The notes beneath the pieces were generated by a model. The model searched no databases. It saw only the letters and a program-made list of their open reading frames with translations, and was not told where the DNA came from. DNA of 64,000 nucleotides, taken from NCBI GenBank assembly GCA_963707445.1, contig CAVPPW010000034.1:1-64000 (forward strand). Direction: 5' to 3'. Shown here one piece after another: positions 19,483-27,949 of this stretch. Source of the DNA: JALORV01 sp963707445 (GTDB taxonomy: Bacteria > Pseudomonadota > Gammaproteobacteria > Burkholderiales > Burkholderiaceae_F). Numbering within the stretch: position 1 is the first letter of the stretch; every line of letters begins with the position of its first letter. The position numbers and the translations under genes are program-made.

Positions 19483-19900
19483 TCAGGTGGAATCGTCCGC
19501 TGTAGTTGAACCGGTCAAGCGCTGCAGACGGCGCGCGTCGCGCTTGGTGGGTCGTCCCTTGAGCGACAGTGCCGGCTCGCGCGCAAGCCGCCGGCTTTCC
19601 GCCATGCGAGTCCGACGCTCAAGGCTTTCCGGCGTTTCGGTGTACAGCCGCTGCGCGATAGCCGCTGGGCCACGCGTCTCGGAGAGCGCGCAGACGACGA
19701 CTTCGAGCCGTTCGTGGTCACGCTCGATCGTCACCAGTTCGTGCATATGCAGGTGGCGTGCCGGTTTCACGCGCTGCTGGTCAACCCGCACGCGGCCAGC
19801 TTTCGACCGCCTGTACCGCAAGGGAACGCGTCTTGAAAAAGCGCGCCGCCCACAGCCACTTGTCGATCCGGACCGTCGCGGCCGCAAGGTCTTGCGTCAT
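19483..19900 (-). CDS. hslR: S4-domain RNA-binding protein, heat-shock protein 15 type (frameshifted)
   Basis: Small basic protein with an S4 RNA-binding domain: VRIDKWLWAARFFKTRSLAVQAV followed, in another frame, by GRVRVDQQRVKPARHLHMHEL. In E. coli, Hsp15 (HslR) binds free 50S subunits carrying nascent chains and helps recycle them. The C-terminus is a basic tail with LKGRPTKRDARRLQRL, typical of the family. One extra T near 19805 breaks the frame; the restored protein is 138 aa. It follows cutA by 34 bases. Confidence 0.9.
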
Positions 19901-19934
19901 CGGTCTGCGGCCAGCCGCCAGCACGCTCGCGCCG

Positions 19935-20271
19935 TCATGCCACAAGCTGGGGTCGGGTCTCGTCGGCGACCCAGTCGAGATACGACGGCAACCCGGCCGT
20001 GACCGGCCACGCGACGATCTCCGGCACCTGGTAAGGATGCAGTTCACGGACGGCTGCCTCGACCTCGGGGTAACGCGCTGCCCGTGGTTTTGATCAGCAG
20101 CGGTACTTCTTCGGCGCGCTCGAGCGCGCCCTGCCAGCGGTAAAGCGACTGTACCGCTGCCAGTCGGTTCACACAGGCGGCGAGTCGCCGTTCAACCAGC
20201 GCGCGCGCTATCCGGTCTGCCACATCGACGTCGGGACAATTCGTCAGGACGATCAGCACGGGATCGGTCAT
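19935..20271 (-). CDS. cutA: divalent-cation tolerance protein CutA (frameshifted)
   Basis: Trimeric ferredoxin-like-fold protein of about 111 aa linked to copper and divalent-metal tolerance, though its molecular role is not settled. Visible family features: VLIVLTNCPDVDVADRIARALVE, LAACVNRL, SLYRWQGALERAEEVPLLIKTT, and in the shifted frame HPYQVPEIVAWPV then YLDWVADETRP. One extra G near 20082 separates the two parts. The start overlaps the stop of the ABC permease by four bases, so it is the third gene of that operon. Confidence 0.92.
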
Positions 20272-21080
20272 TTCAGCATCCGACGTCGTGTCAGGCCGAG
20301 TGCGAGCGCGAAGCACGCTGCACCCCACACGCTCAGCAGCAACAGATCGCTGAGTGGATCAAGCGGCCAGCGACCCAGTGCAAGCGGCCGCACCAGGTTC
20401 ACCGCGGCGGTGACCGGCAGCCATTCGGCGATCGACCGCAGCCAACCGGGCAGTTGCGCCATCGGGAAATAGACGCCCGAAAGGAATACCAGCGGCATGA
20501 CGACGACAGTGAAGTAGTTGGACAGCAGATCGTAGCTCCGCGCGATCGCGTTGACGATCAAGGCCATCGCTGAAAACACCAGCGCCATGAAGAACGCGCA
20601 CGGCAGCACCAGCAGGGATAGCGGCTCGCGCGCAATGCCGAGCAGCCAGATCATCACGAGAATGCAGAACGCCGTAAACGTCGCCTTGCTCGCGGCCCAG
20701 ATCATTTCGCCGAGCAGCAGGTCATCGACCGCGAGCGGCGTATGCAGGATCGCGTCCCACGTCTTCTGTACATGCATGCGCGAGAATGCACCCCAGAGCG
20801 ATTCGAACTTCGCCGAATACATCACGCTCATCGCGATCGAACCGCTGGCGAGAAACTGCAGATAGCTGACGCCATCGACCTGCGGCAGGAGGCTGCCAAG
20901 ACCGTAACCAAACGCTGCGATCGTCAGCAACGGTTCGACCACGTTGGTCAGCAGCCGCTCGACGAAGAGCTTCTGCCAGACCAGGAAATTGCGGCGCCAC
21001 ACCGGAACGAAGCGCCACGATAGCCGTGGCGGCGCCCAGAGCGAGTCGGCCCTTGAGGTGATTGCAGCTTCAGCACTCAC
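20268..21080 (-). CDS. ABC-2 type exporter permease (NodJ-like)
   Basis: Inner-membrane permease of 270 aa with about six membrane segments and the ABC-2 signature region near the end (VVVMPLVFLSGVYFPMAQLPGWL). NodJ-family proteins pair with NodI ATPases to export oligosaccharides in rhizobia, but chromosomal relatives in non-nodulating Betaproteobacteria are common and their substrate is unknown. The ATPase gene overlaps its start by four bases and cutA overlaps its stop. Nothing here identifies the substrate. Confidence 0.9.
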   Translation of the reverse strand: MSAEAAITSRADSLWAPPRLSWRFVPVWRRNFLVWQKLFVERLLTNVVEPLLTIAAFGYGLGSLLPQVDGVSYLQFLASGSIAMSVMYSAKFESLWGAFSRMHVQKTWDAILHTPLAVDDLLLGEMIWAASKATFTAFCILVMIWLLGIAREPLSLLVLPCAFFMALVFSAMALIVNAIARSYDLLSNYFTVVVMPLVFLSGVYFPMAQLPGWLRSIAEWLPVTAAVNLVRPLALGRWPLDPLSDLLLLSVWGAACFALALGLTRRRMLK

Positions 21081-22027
21081 GATTCGTCGCGCATTTCGCG
21101 CCCCGTCAGCTTCAGGAAAAGATCCTCGAGATTGGCCGGACGATGTAGATAGCGCAAGCCAGGACTCGCCTCGAGCGCATCCAGCAGTGCCGCCGGCTCG
21201 TAGGCGTAGCAGAACACCGTTTCGCCGGTGGCCTCCATTCGCGGCACGAGCGGCCGACCGATCGCCTCGGCCCAGGTCCGCGCGCCGTCGCCGTAGATCT
21301 CGATCACCTGCGGCTCAATGTGCTTGCGGATCAGATCGCGCGGTTGACCCTCGGCGATCATCCTGCCGTGATCGATCACCGCCAGCCGATCGGCCAGGCG
21401 TTCGGCCTCGTCCATGAAGTGCGTCGTCAGCAGGATCGTCTTGCCGCGCGCGAGCAGCGCCTTCAGGCGCTCCCAGATCAGGTGCCGAGCCTGGGGATCG
21501 AGCCCGGTGGTCGGCTCGTCCATGAAAATCAGGTCCGGGTCGTTCACCAGCGCGCGGGCGAGTATCAGGCGCCGCTTCATGCCGCCTGAAAGCTCGCCGA
21601 TCCGGGCCGTCTTCTTGTGGGCCAGGCTCGCGAATTCCAGCAGCTCCGGCAGACGCTGCTTGACTTCGCGATCGGCGAGGCCGTAATAGCGTCCATAGAC
21701 GACCAGGTTCTCGCTGACGGTGAAGTCAGGGTCGAGGTTGTCGATCTGCGGCACCACACCGACGCGAATGCGGGCGCGGCGCGCCTCGCGTGGCACGGGT
21801 TCGCCGACCAGGTGGATCGTGCCGCCATCGGGTCGCGTGAGGCCCAGGCAGCACCGCAGTGTCGTTGTCTTGCCCGCTCCGTTGGGTCCGAGCAGCGCAT
21901 AGCATTCGCCCCGCCGGATCGAGAACGAAACGCCGTCGACCACTGCGGTGCGGCCATAGATCTTGCGCAGGTCGTGCACGCCGAGCACTTCCTCGACGAT
22001 CGCGGCGGTAGCGGTGACCGTGTCCAT
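21077..22027 (-). CDS. ABC transporter ATP-binding protein (NodI-like)
   Basis: ATPase subunit of 316 aa. Walker A LLGPNGAGKTTTLR, Q-loop in GVVPQIDNLDPDFTV, ABC signature ELSGGMKRRLILARAL, Walker B LIFMDEPTTGLDP and the H-loop in LLTTHFMDEAERL are complete. The C-terminal 90 residues resemble the DUF4162-type extension of ABC-2 exporters. It is the first gene of ATPase-permease-cutA. A terminator from the ribosomal operon lies right upstream, so it should have its own promoter, but none was identified in the short gap. Confidence 0.93.
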   Translation of the reverse strand: MDTVTATAAIVEEVLGVHDLRKIYGRTAVVDGVSFSIRRGECYALLGPNGAGKTTTLRCCLGLTRPDGGTIHLVGEPVPREARRARIRVGVVPQIDNLDPDFTVSENLVVYGRYYGLADREVKQRLPELLEFASLAHKKTARIGELSGGMKRRLILARALVNDPDLIFMDEPTTGLDPQARHLIWERLKALLARGKTILLTTHFMDEAERLADRLAVIDHGRMIAEGQPRDLIRKHIEPQVIEIYGDGARTWAEAIGRPLVPRMEATGETVFCYAYEPAALLDALEASPGLRYLHRPANLEDLFLKLTGREMRDES

Positions 22028-22043
22028 GGGGCCCGATAAAGCA

Positions 22044-22067
22044 AAAGGCCTGCCGAGGCAGGCCTTT
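22044..22067 (-). terminator. intrinsic terminator of the alpha operon after rplQ
   Basis: Perfect 10-bp stem AAAGGCCTGC / GCAGGCCTTT with loop CGAG, followed on the minus strand by TTTTGCTTT. It lies 33 bases after the rplQ stop and ends the long ribosomal transcript. Confidence 0.9.
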
Positions 22068-22099
22068 GCAGTCTATCCGAGCGCTCGTGCGCGGCCGCG

Positions 22100-22495
22100 T
22101 CAGCTGGCGTCTTCGGCTTGCTCCTGCGCGACGGGCTGAGGCCGATCGACAAGCTCCATGAATGCCATCGGAGCGTTGTCGCCGACGCGGAACCCCATCT
22201 TCAGGATGCGCGTGTAGCCACCGTTGCGAGACTTGTAACGCGGGCCGATCTCGCTGAAGAGCTTGACGACCATTTCCCGGTCGCGCAGGCGGTTGAACGC
22301 CAGCCGCTTGTTGGCGACGGTCGGCTCGCGACCGAGCGTAATCAGCGGCTCGACGACACGCCGCAATTCCTTCGCCTTGGGCAGCGTGGTCTTGATCGCC
22401 TCGTGGCGTAGCAACGAGTTGGTCATGTTGCGCAGCATCGCCAGGCGATGGCTGCTGGTGCGGTTGAGTTTCCGCAGTCCGTGTCCGTGACGCAT
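22100..22495 (-). CDS. rplQ: 50S ribosomal protein L17
   Basis: Large-subunit protein L17, 131 aa (E. coli 127), near the exit tunnel. MRHGHGLRKLNRTSSHRLAM at the N-terminus and KLFSEIGPRYKSRNGGYTRI are diagnostic. The end carries a short acidic, Gln-rich tail beyond the conserved core. It is the last gene of the alpha operon. The 247-base spacer to rpoA is unusually long for this position and holds no ORF or clear hairpin that I can see. Confidence 0.97.
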   Translation of the reverse strand: MRHGHGLRKLNRTSSHRLAMLRNMTNSLLRHEAIKTTLPKAKELRRVVEPLITLGREPTVANKRLAFNRLRDREMVVKLFSEIGPRYKSRNGGYTRILKMGFRVGDNAPMAFMELVDRPQPVAQEQAEDAS

Positions 22496-22742
22496 CGTTC
22501 TTCCTTTCAGTCTTTCACTGCCTGCATGCCGCGGGCAGTGGGTGATCCGACTCTTCGATCCCTCGCGGGCGGGTCGGTTGGGTCTTACTGGGCAGGGCGG
22601 GCTCCGGCTCGCTCAACCTCTCTCTAACTGCTCGTGAAACGAAAGTGCAATCAATCTTGTCTTCGGGCGGCTCGCCTCGCGAGGCGTTGACTTCGCTTCC
22701 GCCAAGCTAGCCGACGACGAAACTGGCCGCCTCCCGCTCAGC

Positions 22743-23726
22743 TTACTTGTCGAGACCCGCCGGCGGCCAGTTCTCCAGCTTCATGCCGAGAGTCAGTCCG
22801 CGGGCGGCCAGAACCTCCTTGATCTCGTTCAGCGACTTGCGGCCGAGGTTCGGCGTCTTGAGCAGTTCGTTCTCGGTGCGCTGGATCAGGTCGCCGATGT
22901 AATAGATGTTTTCGGCCTTCAGGCAGTTCGCCGAACGCACTGTGAGCTCGAGATCGTCGACCGGGCGCAGCAGGATCGGATCGACCTGCGGCGAGCGCGA
23001 CGAGGCCTGCGCCGTCGACTCCGCCATGCCTTCCAGCGCGCCGAAGACCTGCAGCTGGTCCATCAGGATCCGCGCCGACTGGCGTACCGCTTCCTCCGGT
23101 GTCATTGCACCGTTGGTTTCGATCGTCATCACTAATTTGTCGAGGTCGGTGCGCTGTTCGACGCGAGCTGCCTCGACCGCATACGACACGCGCTTGACTG
23201 GTGAAAACGAGGCATCCATGACGATTTTGCCGATCGCCTTCGAGTGATCCTCGCGGAAGGCGCGCACATTGCCCGGGACGTAGCCACGACCCTTCTCGAC
23301 CTTGATCTGGAGTTCGAGCCGGCCGCCGCCTGACAGGTGGGCGATCACGTGATCCGGATTGACGATCTCAACATCGTGCGGCAGCTCGATATCCGCCGCC
23401 GTCACGAGGCCCTCGCCTTCCTTGCGCAGGGTCAGCATGACCTCGTCGCGGTTGTGCAGCTTGAACACGACGCCCTTCATGTTCAGCAGGATGTCGACCA
23501 CGTCCTCGCGGACCCCGTCGACCGTCGAGTACTCATGCACGACACCCGTGATCTGCGCCTCGGTCGGCGCGTACCCGACCATTGACGACAGCAGGATGCG
23601 GCGCAGCGCATTGCCGAGCGTGTGGCCGTAGCCCCGCTCGAACGGTTCCATCGTGACGACTGCGGCGTTCGGGCCGATGGCCTCGACCTCGATTGCGCGC
23701 GGCTTAAGCAGTGCAGTGCTTGTCAT
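22743..23726 (-). CDS. rpoA: RNA polymerase alpha subunit
   Basis: Alpha subunit of RNA polymerase, 327 aa. The N-terminal assembly domain has EPFERGYGHTLGNALRRIL; the C-terminal domain, which binds UP-element DNA and activators, has LELTVRSANCLKAENIYYIG and NLGRKSLNEIKEVLAARGL. In the conserved alpha-operon order between rpsD and rplQ. Intact. Confidence 0.98.
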   Translation of the reverse strand: MTSTALLKPRAIEVEAIGPNAAVVTMEPFERGYGHTLGNALRRILLSSMVGYAPTEAQITGVVHEYSTVDGVREDVVDILLNMKGVVFKLHNRDEVMLTLRKEGEGLVTAADIELPHDVEIVNPDHVIAHLSGGGRLELQIKVEKGRGYVPGNVRAFREDHSKAIGKIVMDASFSPVKRVSYAVEAARVEQRTDLDKLVMTIETNGAMTPEEAVRQSARILMDQLQVFGALEGMAESTAQASSRSPQVDPILLRPVDDLELTVRSANCLKAENIYYIGDLIQRTENELLKTPNLGRKSLNEIKEVLAARGLTLGMKLENWPPAGLDK

Positions 23727-23858
23727 TTGCGTCTATCCCTTCAATACCCTCGGCTCGTTACACCGATAAGGCTGATGGTTGGGGCTGAATGCGCGGGTAC
23801 GGTCGCCCCAAATAAACCGTAGTCGCCGGACCGCGAGCGGGCCGGCGCCCCTGAACAC

Positions 23859-24482
23859 TTATCGCGAATACAGCTCGACGACCAGCGACTCGTTTACGTC
23901 CTTAGCAACCTCGCCGCGATCCGGCAGCTGCTTGAACTTGCCTTCCATCTTCTTCGAGTCGACATCGACCCACGATGGGAAGCCCGACTGCTCGGCGAGC
24001 GTCAGCGCTTCCTGGATGCGCCCCTGCTTCTTCGACTTTTCGCGCACGACGATGATGTCGCCGGGCTTCACCAGCATCGACGGGATTCCGGCCGTCTCGC
24101 CGTTCAGCGCAATCGCGCGATGCGAGACGAGCTGACGTGCTTCGGCGCGCGTCGCACCGAATCCCATCCGGTAGACGACGTTGTCGAGCCGCGACTCCAG
24201 CAGCATGATCAGGTGCTCGCCGGTGTTGCCTTTGCGGCGTGACGCTTCCTGGTAGTAACGGCGGAACTGGCGCTCCAGCACGCCGTACATACGCTTGACC
24301 TTCTGCTTCTCGCGCAGCTGCGTGCCGTAGTCCGACTGGCGCGCACCCGACGTGCGGCCATGCTGGCCCGGCTTGCTGTCCGCCTTCGCCTTCGAATCGA
24401 AGGCGCGGCGCGAGCTCTTCAGAAACAGATCGGTGCCCTCGCGGCGCGAGAGCTTGAGCTTCGGTCCTGTGTAACGTGCCAC
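23859..24482 (-). CDS. rpsD: 30S ribosomal protein S4
   Basis: Primary 16S-binding protein of the 30S subunit, 207 aa. N-terminal ARYTGPKLKLSRREGTDLFL and the S4 domain LDNVVYRMGFGATRAEARQL are clear. No N-terminal Cys cluster, so the zinc-free form. In many bacteria S4 is also the translational repressor of the alpha operon. Here it is separated from rpsK by a 161-base spacer containing three perfect hairpins, which is unusual and may relate to such control. Confidence 0.98.
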   Translation of the reverse strand: MARYTGPKLKLSRREGTDLFLKSSRRAFDSKAKADSKPGQHGRTSGARQSDYGTQLREKQKVKRMYGVLERQFRRYYQEASRRKGNTGEHLIMLLESRLDNVVYRMGFGATRAEARQLVSHRAIALNGETAGIPSMLVKPGDIIVVREKSKKQGRIQEALTLAEQSGFPSWVDVDSKKMEGKFKQLPDRGEVAKDVNESLVVELYSR

Positions 24483-24543
24483 GTGCTTTCCCTTTCATCC
24501 TGCGGGCTAGCCGCATTAAGTCTCCGCCCGAAGCGAAGACGTC

Positions 24544-24561
24544 AAGGCAGTTATCTGCCTT
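24544..24561 (-). repeat. hairpin 1 in the rpsK-rpsD spacer
   Basis: Inverted repeat AAGGCAG / CTGCCTT with a TTAT loop. In transcript order it is the last of three hairpins and lies about 60 bases before the rpsD start. Confidence 0.7.
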
Positions 24562-24569
24562 TGTAATGA

Positions 24570-24601
24570 AAAAATTCGTCTGGCTCTGCCAGCGAATTTT
24601 T
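24570..24601 (-). terminator. terminator-like hairpin 2 in the rpsK-rpsD spacer
   Basis: Stem AAAAATTCG + CTGGC paired with GCCAG + CGAATTTTT (one unpaired base, loop TCT). On the minus strand the GC-rich arm is followed by a run of six T residues, so it has the form of an intrinsic terminator or attenuator inside the alpha operon, upstream of rpsD, rpoA and rplQ. Confidence 0.65.
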
Positions 24602-24612
24602 CAAACCCAAAT

Positions 24613-24642
24613 CGCGCGAAAGTAGGTTTGTACTTTCGCGCG
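24613..24642 (-). repeat. hairpin 3 directly after the rpsK stop
   Basis: Perfect 12-bp stem CGCGCGAAAGTA / TACTTTCGCGCG with a 6-base loop, starting one base after the rpsK stop codon. No T-tract follows it; it could protect the 3' end of upstream RNA or bind a regulator. Confidence 0.7.
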
Positions 24643-24643
24643 C

Positions 24644-25057
24644 TCAAACGCGGCGCCGCTTCGGCGGGCGCACGCCGTTGTGCGGAACCGGCGTGATGTC
24701 CTGGATCGACGAGACGCGGATGCCGATCGCGTTCAGCGCACGCACCGACGATTCGCGGCCGGGGCCCGGGCCGGTGATGCGCACTTCGAGGTTCTTGATG
24801 CCGTGCTCCTGCGCCGCGCGCCCGGCGTTTTCGGCGGCCACCTGGGCGGCGAACGGTGTCGACTTGCGCGAGCCCTTGAAGCCTTGGCCGCCGGAGCTCG
24901 CCCACGACAGCGTGTTGCCCTGGCGGTCGGTGATCGTGATGATCGTGTTGTTGAACGACGCGTGGACATGCGCGATGCCGTCGGACACGACCTTCTTGAC
25001 CTTCTTGCGGGCGCGCTGCTGGGCTGCGACCTGCTGCGCAGAGGGGTTCTTCGCCAT
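24644..25057 (-). CDS. rpsK: 30S ribosomal protein S11
   Basis: Platform protein of the 30S subunit near the Shine-Dalgarno helix, 137 aa. SDGIAHVHASFNNTIITITD and GIRVSSIQDITPVPHNGVRP are diagnostic; the very basic end KRRR is typical. It starts three bases after rpsM. Confidence 0.98.
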   Translation of the reverse strand: MAKNPSAQQVAAQQRARKKVKKVVSDGIAHVHASFNNTIITITDRQGNTLSWASSGGQGFKGSRKSTPFAAQVAAENAGRAAQEHGIKNLEVRITGPGPGRESSVRALNAIGIRVSSIQDITPVPHNGVRPPKRRRV

Positions 25058-25060
25058 GGA

Positions 25061-25432
25061 TTACGTTCCTTTCTTGAGCGAGATGCCGGCCTTGCGCGGG
25101 CCCTTGCGTGTGCGGGCGTTGGTACGCGTACGTTGGCCACGCACCGGCAGCCCGCGGCGATGACGCACGCCGCGGTAGGTGCCGAGGTCGATCAGGCGCT
25201 TGATCGACAGCTGGATCTCGCGCCGCAGGTCGCCCTCGACCATAGAACGCGCGATTCCCTCGCGGATACGCTCGAGTTCCGCGTCGTTCAGTTCCTTGAC
25301 CTTCTTGGCGTACGGAACCGCGGCGGCGTCGAGAATGGCGCGCGCCCTGGCGCGTCCGATGCCATAGATCGCCGTCAGGCCGATTTCGGCATGCTGGTGC
25401 GGCGGGATGTTGATACCGGCAATACGAGCCAT
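25061..25432 (-). CDS. rpsM: 30S ribosomal protein S13
   Basis: Head protein of the 30S subunit contacting the P-site tRNA and 50S, 123 aa. MARIAGINIPPHQHAEIGLT at the start and RGVRHRRGLPVRGQRTRTNA at the end are diagnostic. First gene of the classical alpha operon, directly after rpmJ. Confidence 0.98.
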   Translation of the reverse strand: MARIAGINIPPHQHAEIGLTAIYGIGRARARAILDAAAVPYAKKVKELNDAELERIREGIARSMVEGDLRREIQLSIKRLIDLGTYRGVRHRRGLPVRGQRTRTNARTRKGPRKAGISLKKGT

Positions 25433-25445
25433 CGTCGTTCTCCGC

Positions 25446-25559
25446 TTAGCCTTGACGCTGCTTGTGCCGTGGATCGGTGCAGATCACACGCACGACGCGC
25501 TTGCGCCGGATGATCTTGCACTTGCGACACATCTTCTTGACGGAAGCCATCACTTTCAT
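25446..25559 (-). CDS. rpmJ: 50S ribosomal protein L36
   Basis: Tiny 37-aa protein of the large subunit beginning MKVMASVKKMCRKCKIIRR and ending RHKQRQG. Cys11, Cys14, Cys27 and His33 form the zinc ribbon, so this is the zinc-containing paralog. It lies between infA and rpsM, its usual place. Confidence 0.96.
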   Translation of the reverse strand: MKVMASVKKMCRKCKIIRRKRVVRVICTDPRHKQRQG

Positions 25560-25576
25560 CTTGTTCTCCAACCGCG

Positions 25577-25795
25577 CTACTTGGCGCGGAACACTATGCG
25601 GGCCCGCGACAGGTCATAAGGTGTCAGTTCCACCGTGACCTTGTCGCCCGGAAGGATGCGGATGTAGTGCATGCGCATCTTTCCGGAAATGTGCCCGAGT
25701 ACCACATGCCCGTTCTCGAGCTTCACGCGGAATGTCGCGTTGGGGAGATTCTCGAGAATCTCTCCCTGCATCTGGATCGCGTCGTCCTTAGCCAT
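25577..25795 (-). CDS. infA: translation initiation factor IF-1
   Basis: 72-aa S1-fold protein that sits in the ribosomal A site during initiation. GEILENLPNATFRVKLENGH and KVTVELTPYDLSRARIVFR are diagnostic. Starts MAKDD. Located between secY and rpmJ, as in most bacteria other than enterics. Confidence 0.97.
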   Translation of the reverse strand: MAKDDAIQMQGEILENLPNATFRVKLENGHVVLGHISGKMRMHYIRILPGDKVTVELTPYDLSRARIVFRAK

Positions 25796-25808
25796 CGCGT
25801 TCCCGGCC

Positions 25809-27140
25809 TCAGCGCGGCAGTTGCCCGCCGAAGCCCTTGAAATTTGTCTTCTTCAGAAGAGATTCGTACTGGTGCGTCATCAAGTACGCCTGCACCTGCG
25901 CCATGAAGTCCATCGTCACCACAACGACGATCAGCAGCGACGTCCCGCCGAAGTAAAACGGCACCGAAAAACGCTGGTTCAGAAATTCCGGCACGAGGCA
26001 GACAAACGTGATGTAGATCGCGCCTGCCAGCGTCAACCGCATCAGGATCTTGTCGATGTAACGCGCGGTCTGCTCGCCCGGGCGGATGCCCGGCACGAAG
26101 GCCCCGCTCTTCTTCAGATTGTCCGCAGTCTCCTTGCTGTTGAAGACCAGCGCCGTATAGAAGAAGCAGAAGAAGACGATCAGCGCCGCATACAGGAACA
26201 TGTAAAGCGGCTGCCCGGGCGAGAGTGCCGCCGCGAGATCGCGGATCCAGCGGGTTGCATCTCCGGTCGTGAACCAGCTCGCCAGCGTCGCCGGGAACAG
26301 AATCAGTGACGAAGCGAAGATCGGCGGGATCACACCCGACATGTTGATCTTCAGCGGCAGAAACGAGCTCTGACCACCGTAGATCTTGTTGCCGACTTGG
26401 CGCTTGGCGTAGTTCACGGTGATCTTGCGCTGGCCGCGCTCGACGAACACGACGAAGGCGGTCACCAGGACGATCAGCGCGATGATGAAGATCGCCGACA
26501 GCGGGCTGATGCCACCGGTCCGCACCAGTTCGAACAAGCCCCCGATCGCAGTCGGCAGACCCGCGACGATGCCCGAGAAGATCACGATCGAGATGCCGTT
26601 GCCAAGCCCACGCTCGGTGATCTGTTCGCCCAGCCACATCAGGAACATCGTTCCGGTCACCAGCGAGACAACGCAGATGAAGCGGAACATCAGGCCGGGA
26701 TCCAGAACCAAGCCTTGCTGCGACTCCAGCGCGACCGAGATGCCGATCGCCTGGAAGACGGCCAGGCCCAAAGTGCCGTAGCGCGTGTACTGCGTGATCT
26801 TGCGGCGCCCGGACTCGCCTTCCTTGCGCAGAGCTTCCAGCGACGGCAGCACGTAGGTCAGCATCTGCATGATGATCGACGCCGAGATGTACGGCATGAT
26901 CCCCAGCGCAAACACGGAGAAGCGCGACAGCGCACCACCCGAGAACATGTTGAACAGGCCCAGGATGCCGCCCTGCTGCGAATTGAAGAGCTGCCGCAGC
27001 TGGTCAGGATCGATGCCCGGCACCGGGATGTGGGTACCGATCCGATAGACGACAAGCGCCAGCAACAGGAAGAACAGGCGCCGCTTGAGGTCGCCGTACT
27101 TGCCGGTGCTGCCGATCGTTGTCGATGCGCTGGTCGCCAC
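25809..27140 (-). CDS. secY: protein translocase channel subunit SecY
   Basis: Ten-segment inner-membrane channel protein of 443 aa, same length as in E. coli. The plug and early region (IPVPGIDPDQLRQLF, GALSRFSVFALGIMPYISAS) and the cytoplasmic loop that docks SecA/ribosome (FVPGIRPGEQTARYIDKILM) are present. Within the spc operon after rplO; its partner secE is 26 kb away in this window. Intact. Confidence 0.98.
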   Translation of the reverse strand: MATSASTTIGSTGKYGDLKRRLFFLLLALVVYRIGTHIPVPGIDPDQLRQLFNSQQGGILGLFNMFSGGALSRFSVFALGIMPYISASIIMQMLTYVLPSLEALRKEGESGRRKITQYTRYGTLGLAVFQAIGISVALESQQGLVLDPGLMFRFICVVSLVTGTMFLMWLGEQITERGLGNGISIVIFSGIVAGLPTAIGGLFELVRTGGISPLSAIFIIALIVLVTAFVVFVERGQRKITVNYAKRQVGNKIYGGQSSFLPLKINMSGVIPPIFASSLILFPATLASWFTTGDATRWIRDLAAALSPGQPLYMFLYAALIVFFCFFYTALVFNSKETADNLKKSGAFVPGIRPGEQTARYIDKILMRLTLAGAIYITFVCLVPEFLNQRFSVPFYFGGTSLLIVVVVTMDFMAQVQAYLMTHQYESLLKKTNFKGFGGQLPR

Positions 27141-27174
27141 GCGGGAATGTCCTGTTTACGTCAGGTGAGGCCGA

Positions 27175-27741
27175 TCACTGCTTTTTCGATGGCGCTTTTT
27201 CGGCCGACTTTTCGGCCGGCTTGTTCACCGCCGCCTTGATCGCGGCCGCCTTGTCCGCGGCCGCCTTCTTTGCCGCTGCCTTCTTCGCCGTGTCCGGCGT
27301 CACCGCCGGTTCGGCCACAGAGCCGCCGGCTGCCTCGATCGCGGCCCTCGCGCCCTTGGTGATACCGATGCCTCGCACCGTCACCTTGCGCTTGAGCTCA
27401 CCAGTCTTGACCACGCGCGCGTCGAGCGCCAGCGACGACACCACGCCGGCCTGCTTCAACACCGCCAGGTCGATCTCGTCGACGCCGAGTCGCTGCAGGT
27501 CTGCCAGGCGCACGACCTCGACATAGCGGCGCGCCAGCGACGTGAAGCCACGCTTGGGCAGGCGCCGGTAGAGCGGCATCTGGCCACCTTCGAAACCGAC
27601 CTTGTGGAAGCCGCCGGCCCGGGACTTCTGCCCCTTGTGACCACGGCCCGCCGTCTTGCCCCACCCCGACCCGATGCCGCGGCCGACGCGATGGCGGGCG
27701 CTCTTGCTGCCCGCGGCCGGTTTCAGTTTGTTGAGGCGCAT
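27175..27741 (-). CDS. rplO: 50S ribosomal protein L15 with Ala/Lys-rich C-terminal extension
   Basis: L15 helps late 50S assembly. The core from MRLNKLKPAAGSKSARHRVG through GGFHKVGFEGGQMPLYRRL is standard. At 188 aa it is about 44 residues longer than E. coli L15; the extra C-terminal part is almost only Ala, Lys, Asp, Glu and Pro (for example KKAAAKKAAADKAAAIKAA). The start is taken at ATG 27741, the conserved MRLN, not the upstream in-frame ATG. Intact. Confidence 0.96.
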   Translation of the reverse strand: MRLNKLKPAAGSKSARHRVGRGIGSGWGKTAGRGHKGQKSRAGGFHKVGFEGGQMPLYRRLPKRGFTSLARRYVEVVRLADLQRLGVDEIDLAVLKQAGVVSSLALDARVVKTGELKRKVTVRGIGITKGARAAIEAAGGSVAEPAVTPDTAKKAAAKKAAADKAAAIKAAVNKPAEKSAEKAPSKKQ

Positions 27742-27755
27742 ATCGACCCCTGTGT

Positions 27756-27935
27756 TCACTCGCCAACCTGAACCAGGTGGGCAACCTTGTTGATCATGCC
27801 GCGCACAGCGGGCGTGTCTTCCAATTCGCGTGTCTGGCGCATCCTCTTCAGGCCCAGTCCGCGAACCGTCGCCTGATGCGCCGCCTTGGCTGAAATCGGG
27901 CTCTTGACCAGCGTGACCTTCAGCGTCTTCTTCAT
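27756..27935 (-). CDS. rpmD: 50S ribosomal protein L30
   Basis: 59-aa large-subunit protein, exactly the E. coli length. MKKTLKVTLVKSPISAKAAH and ATVRGLGLKRM are diagnostic; the end is HLVQVGE. Fourteen-base spacers on both sides place it firmly in the spc operon between rpsE and rplO. Confidence 0.96.
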   Translation of the reverse strand: MKKTLKVTLVKSPISAKAAHQATVRGLGLKRMRQTRELEDTPAVRGMINKVAHLVQVGE

Positions 27936-27949
27936 CGTCCTTCTCCGCC

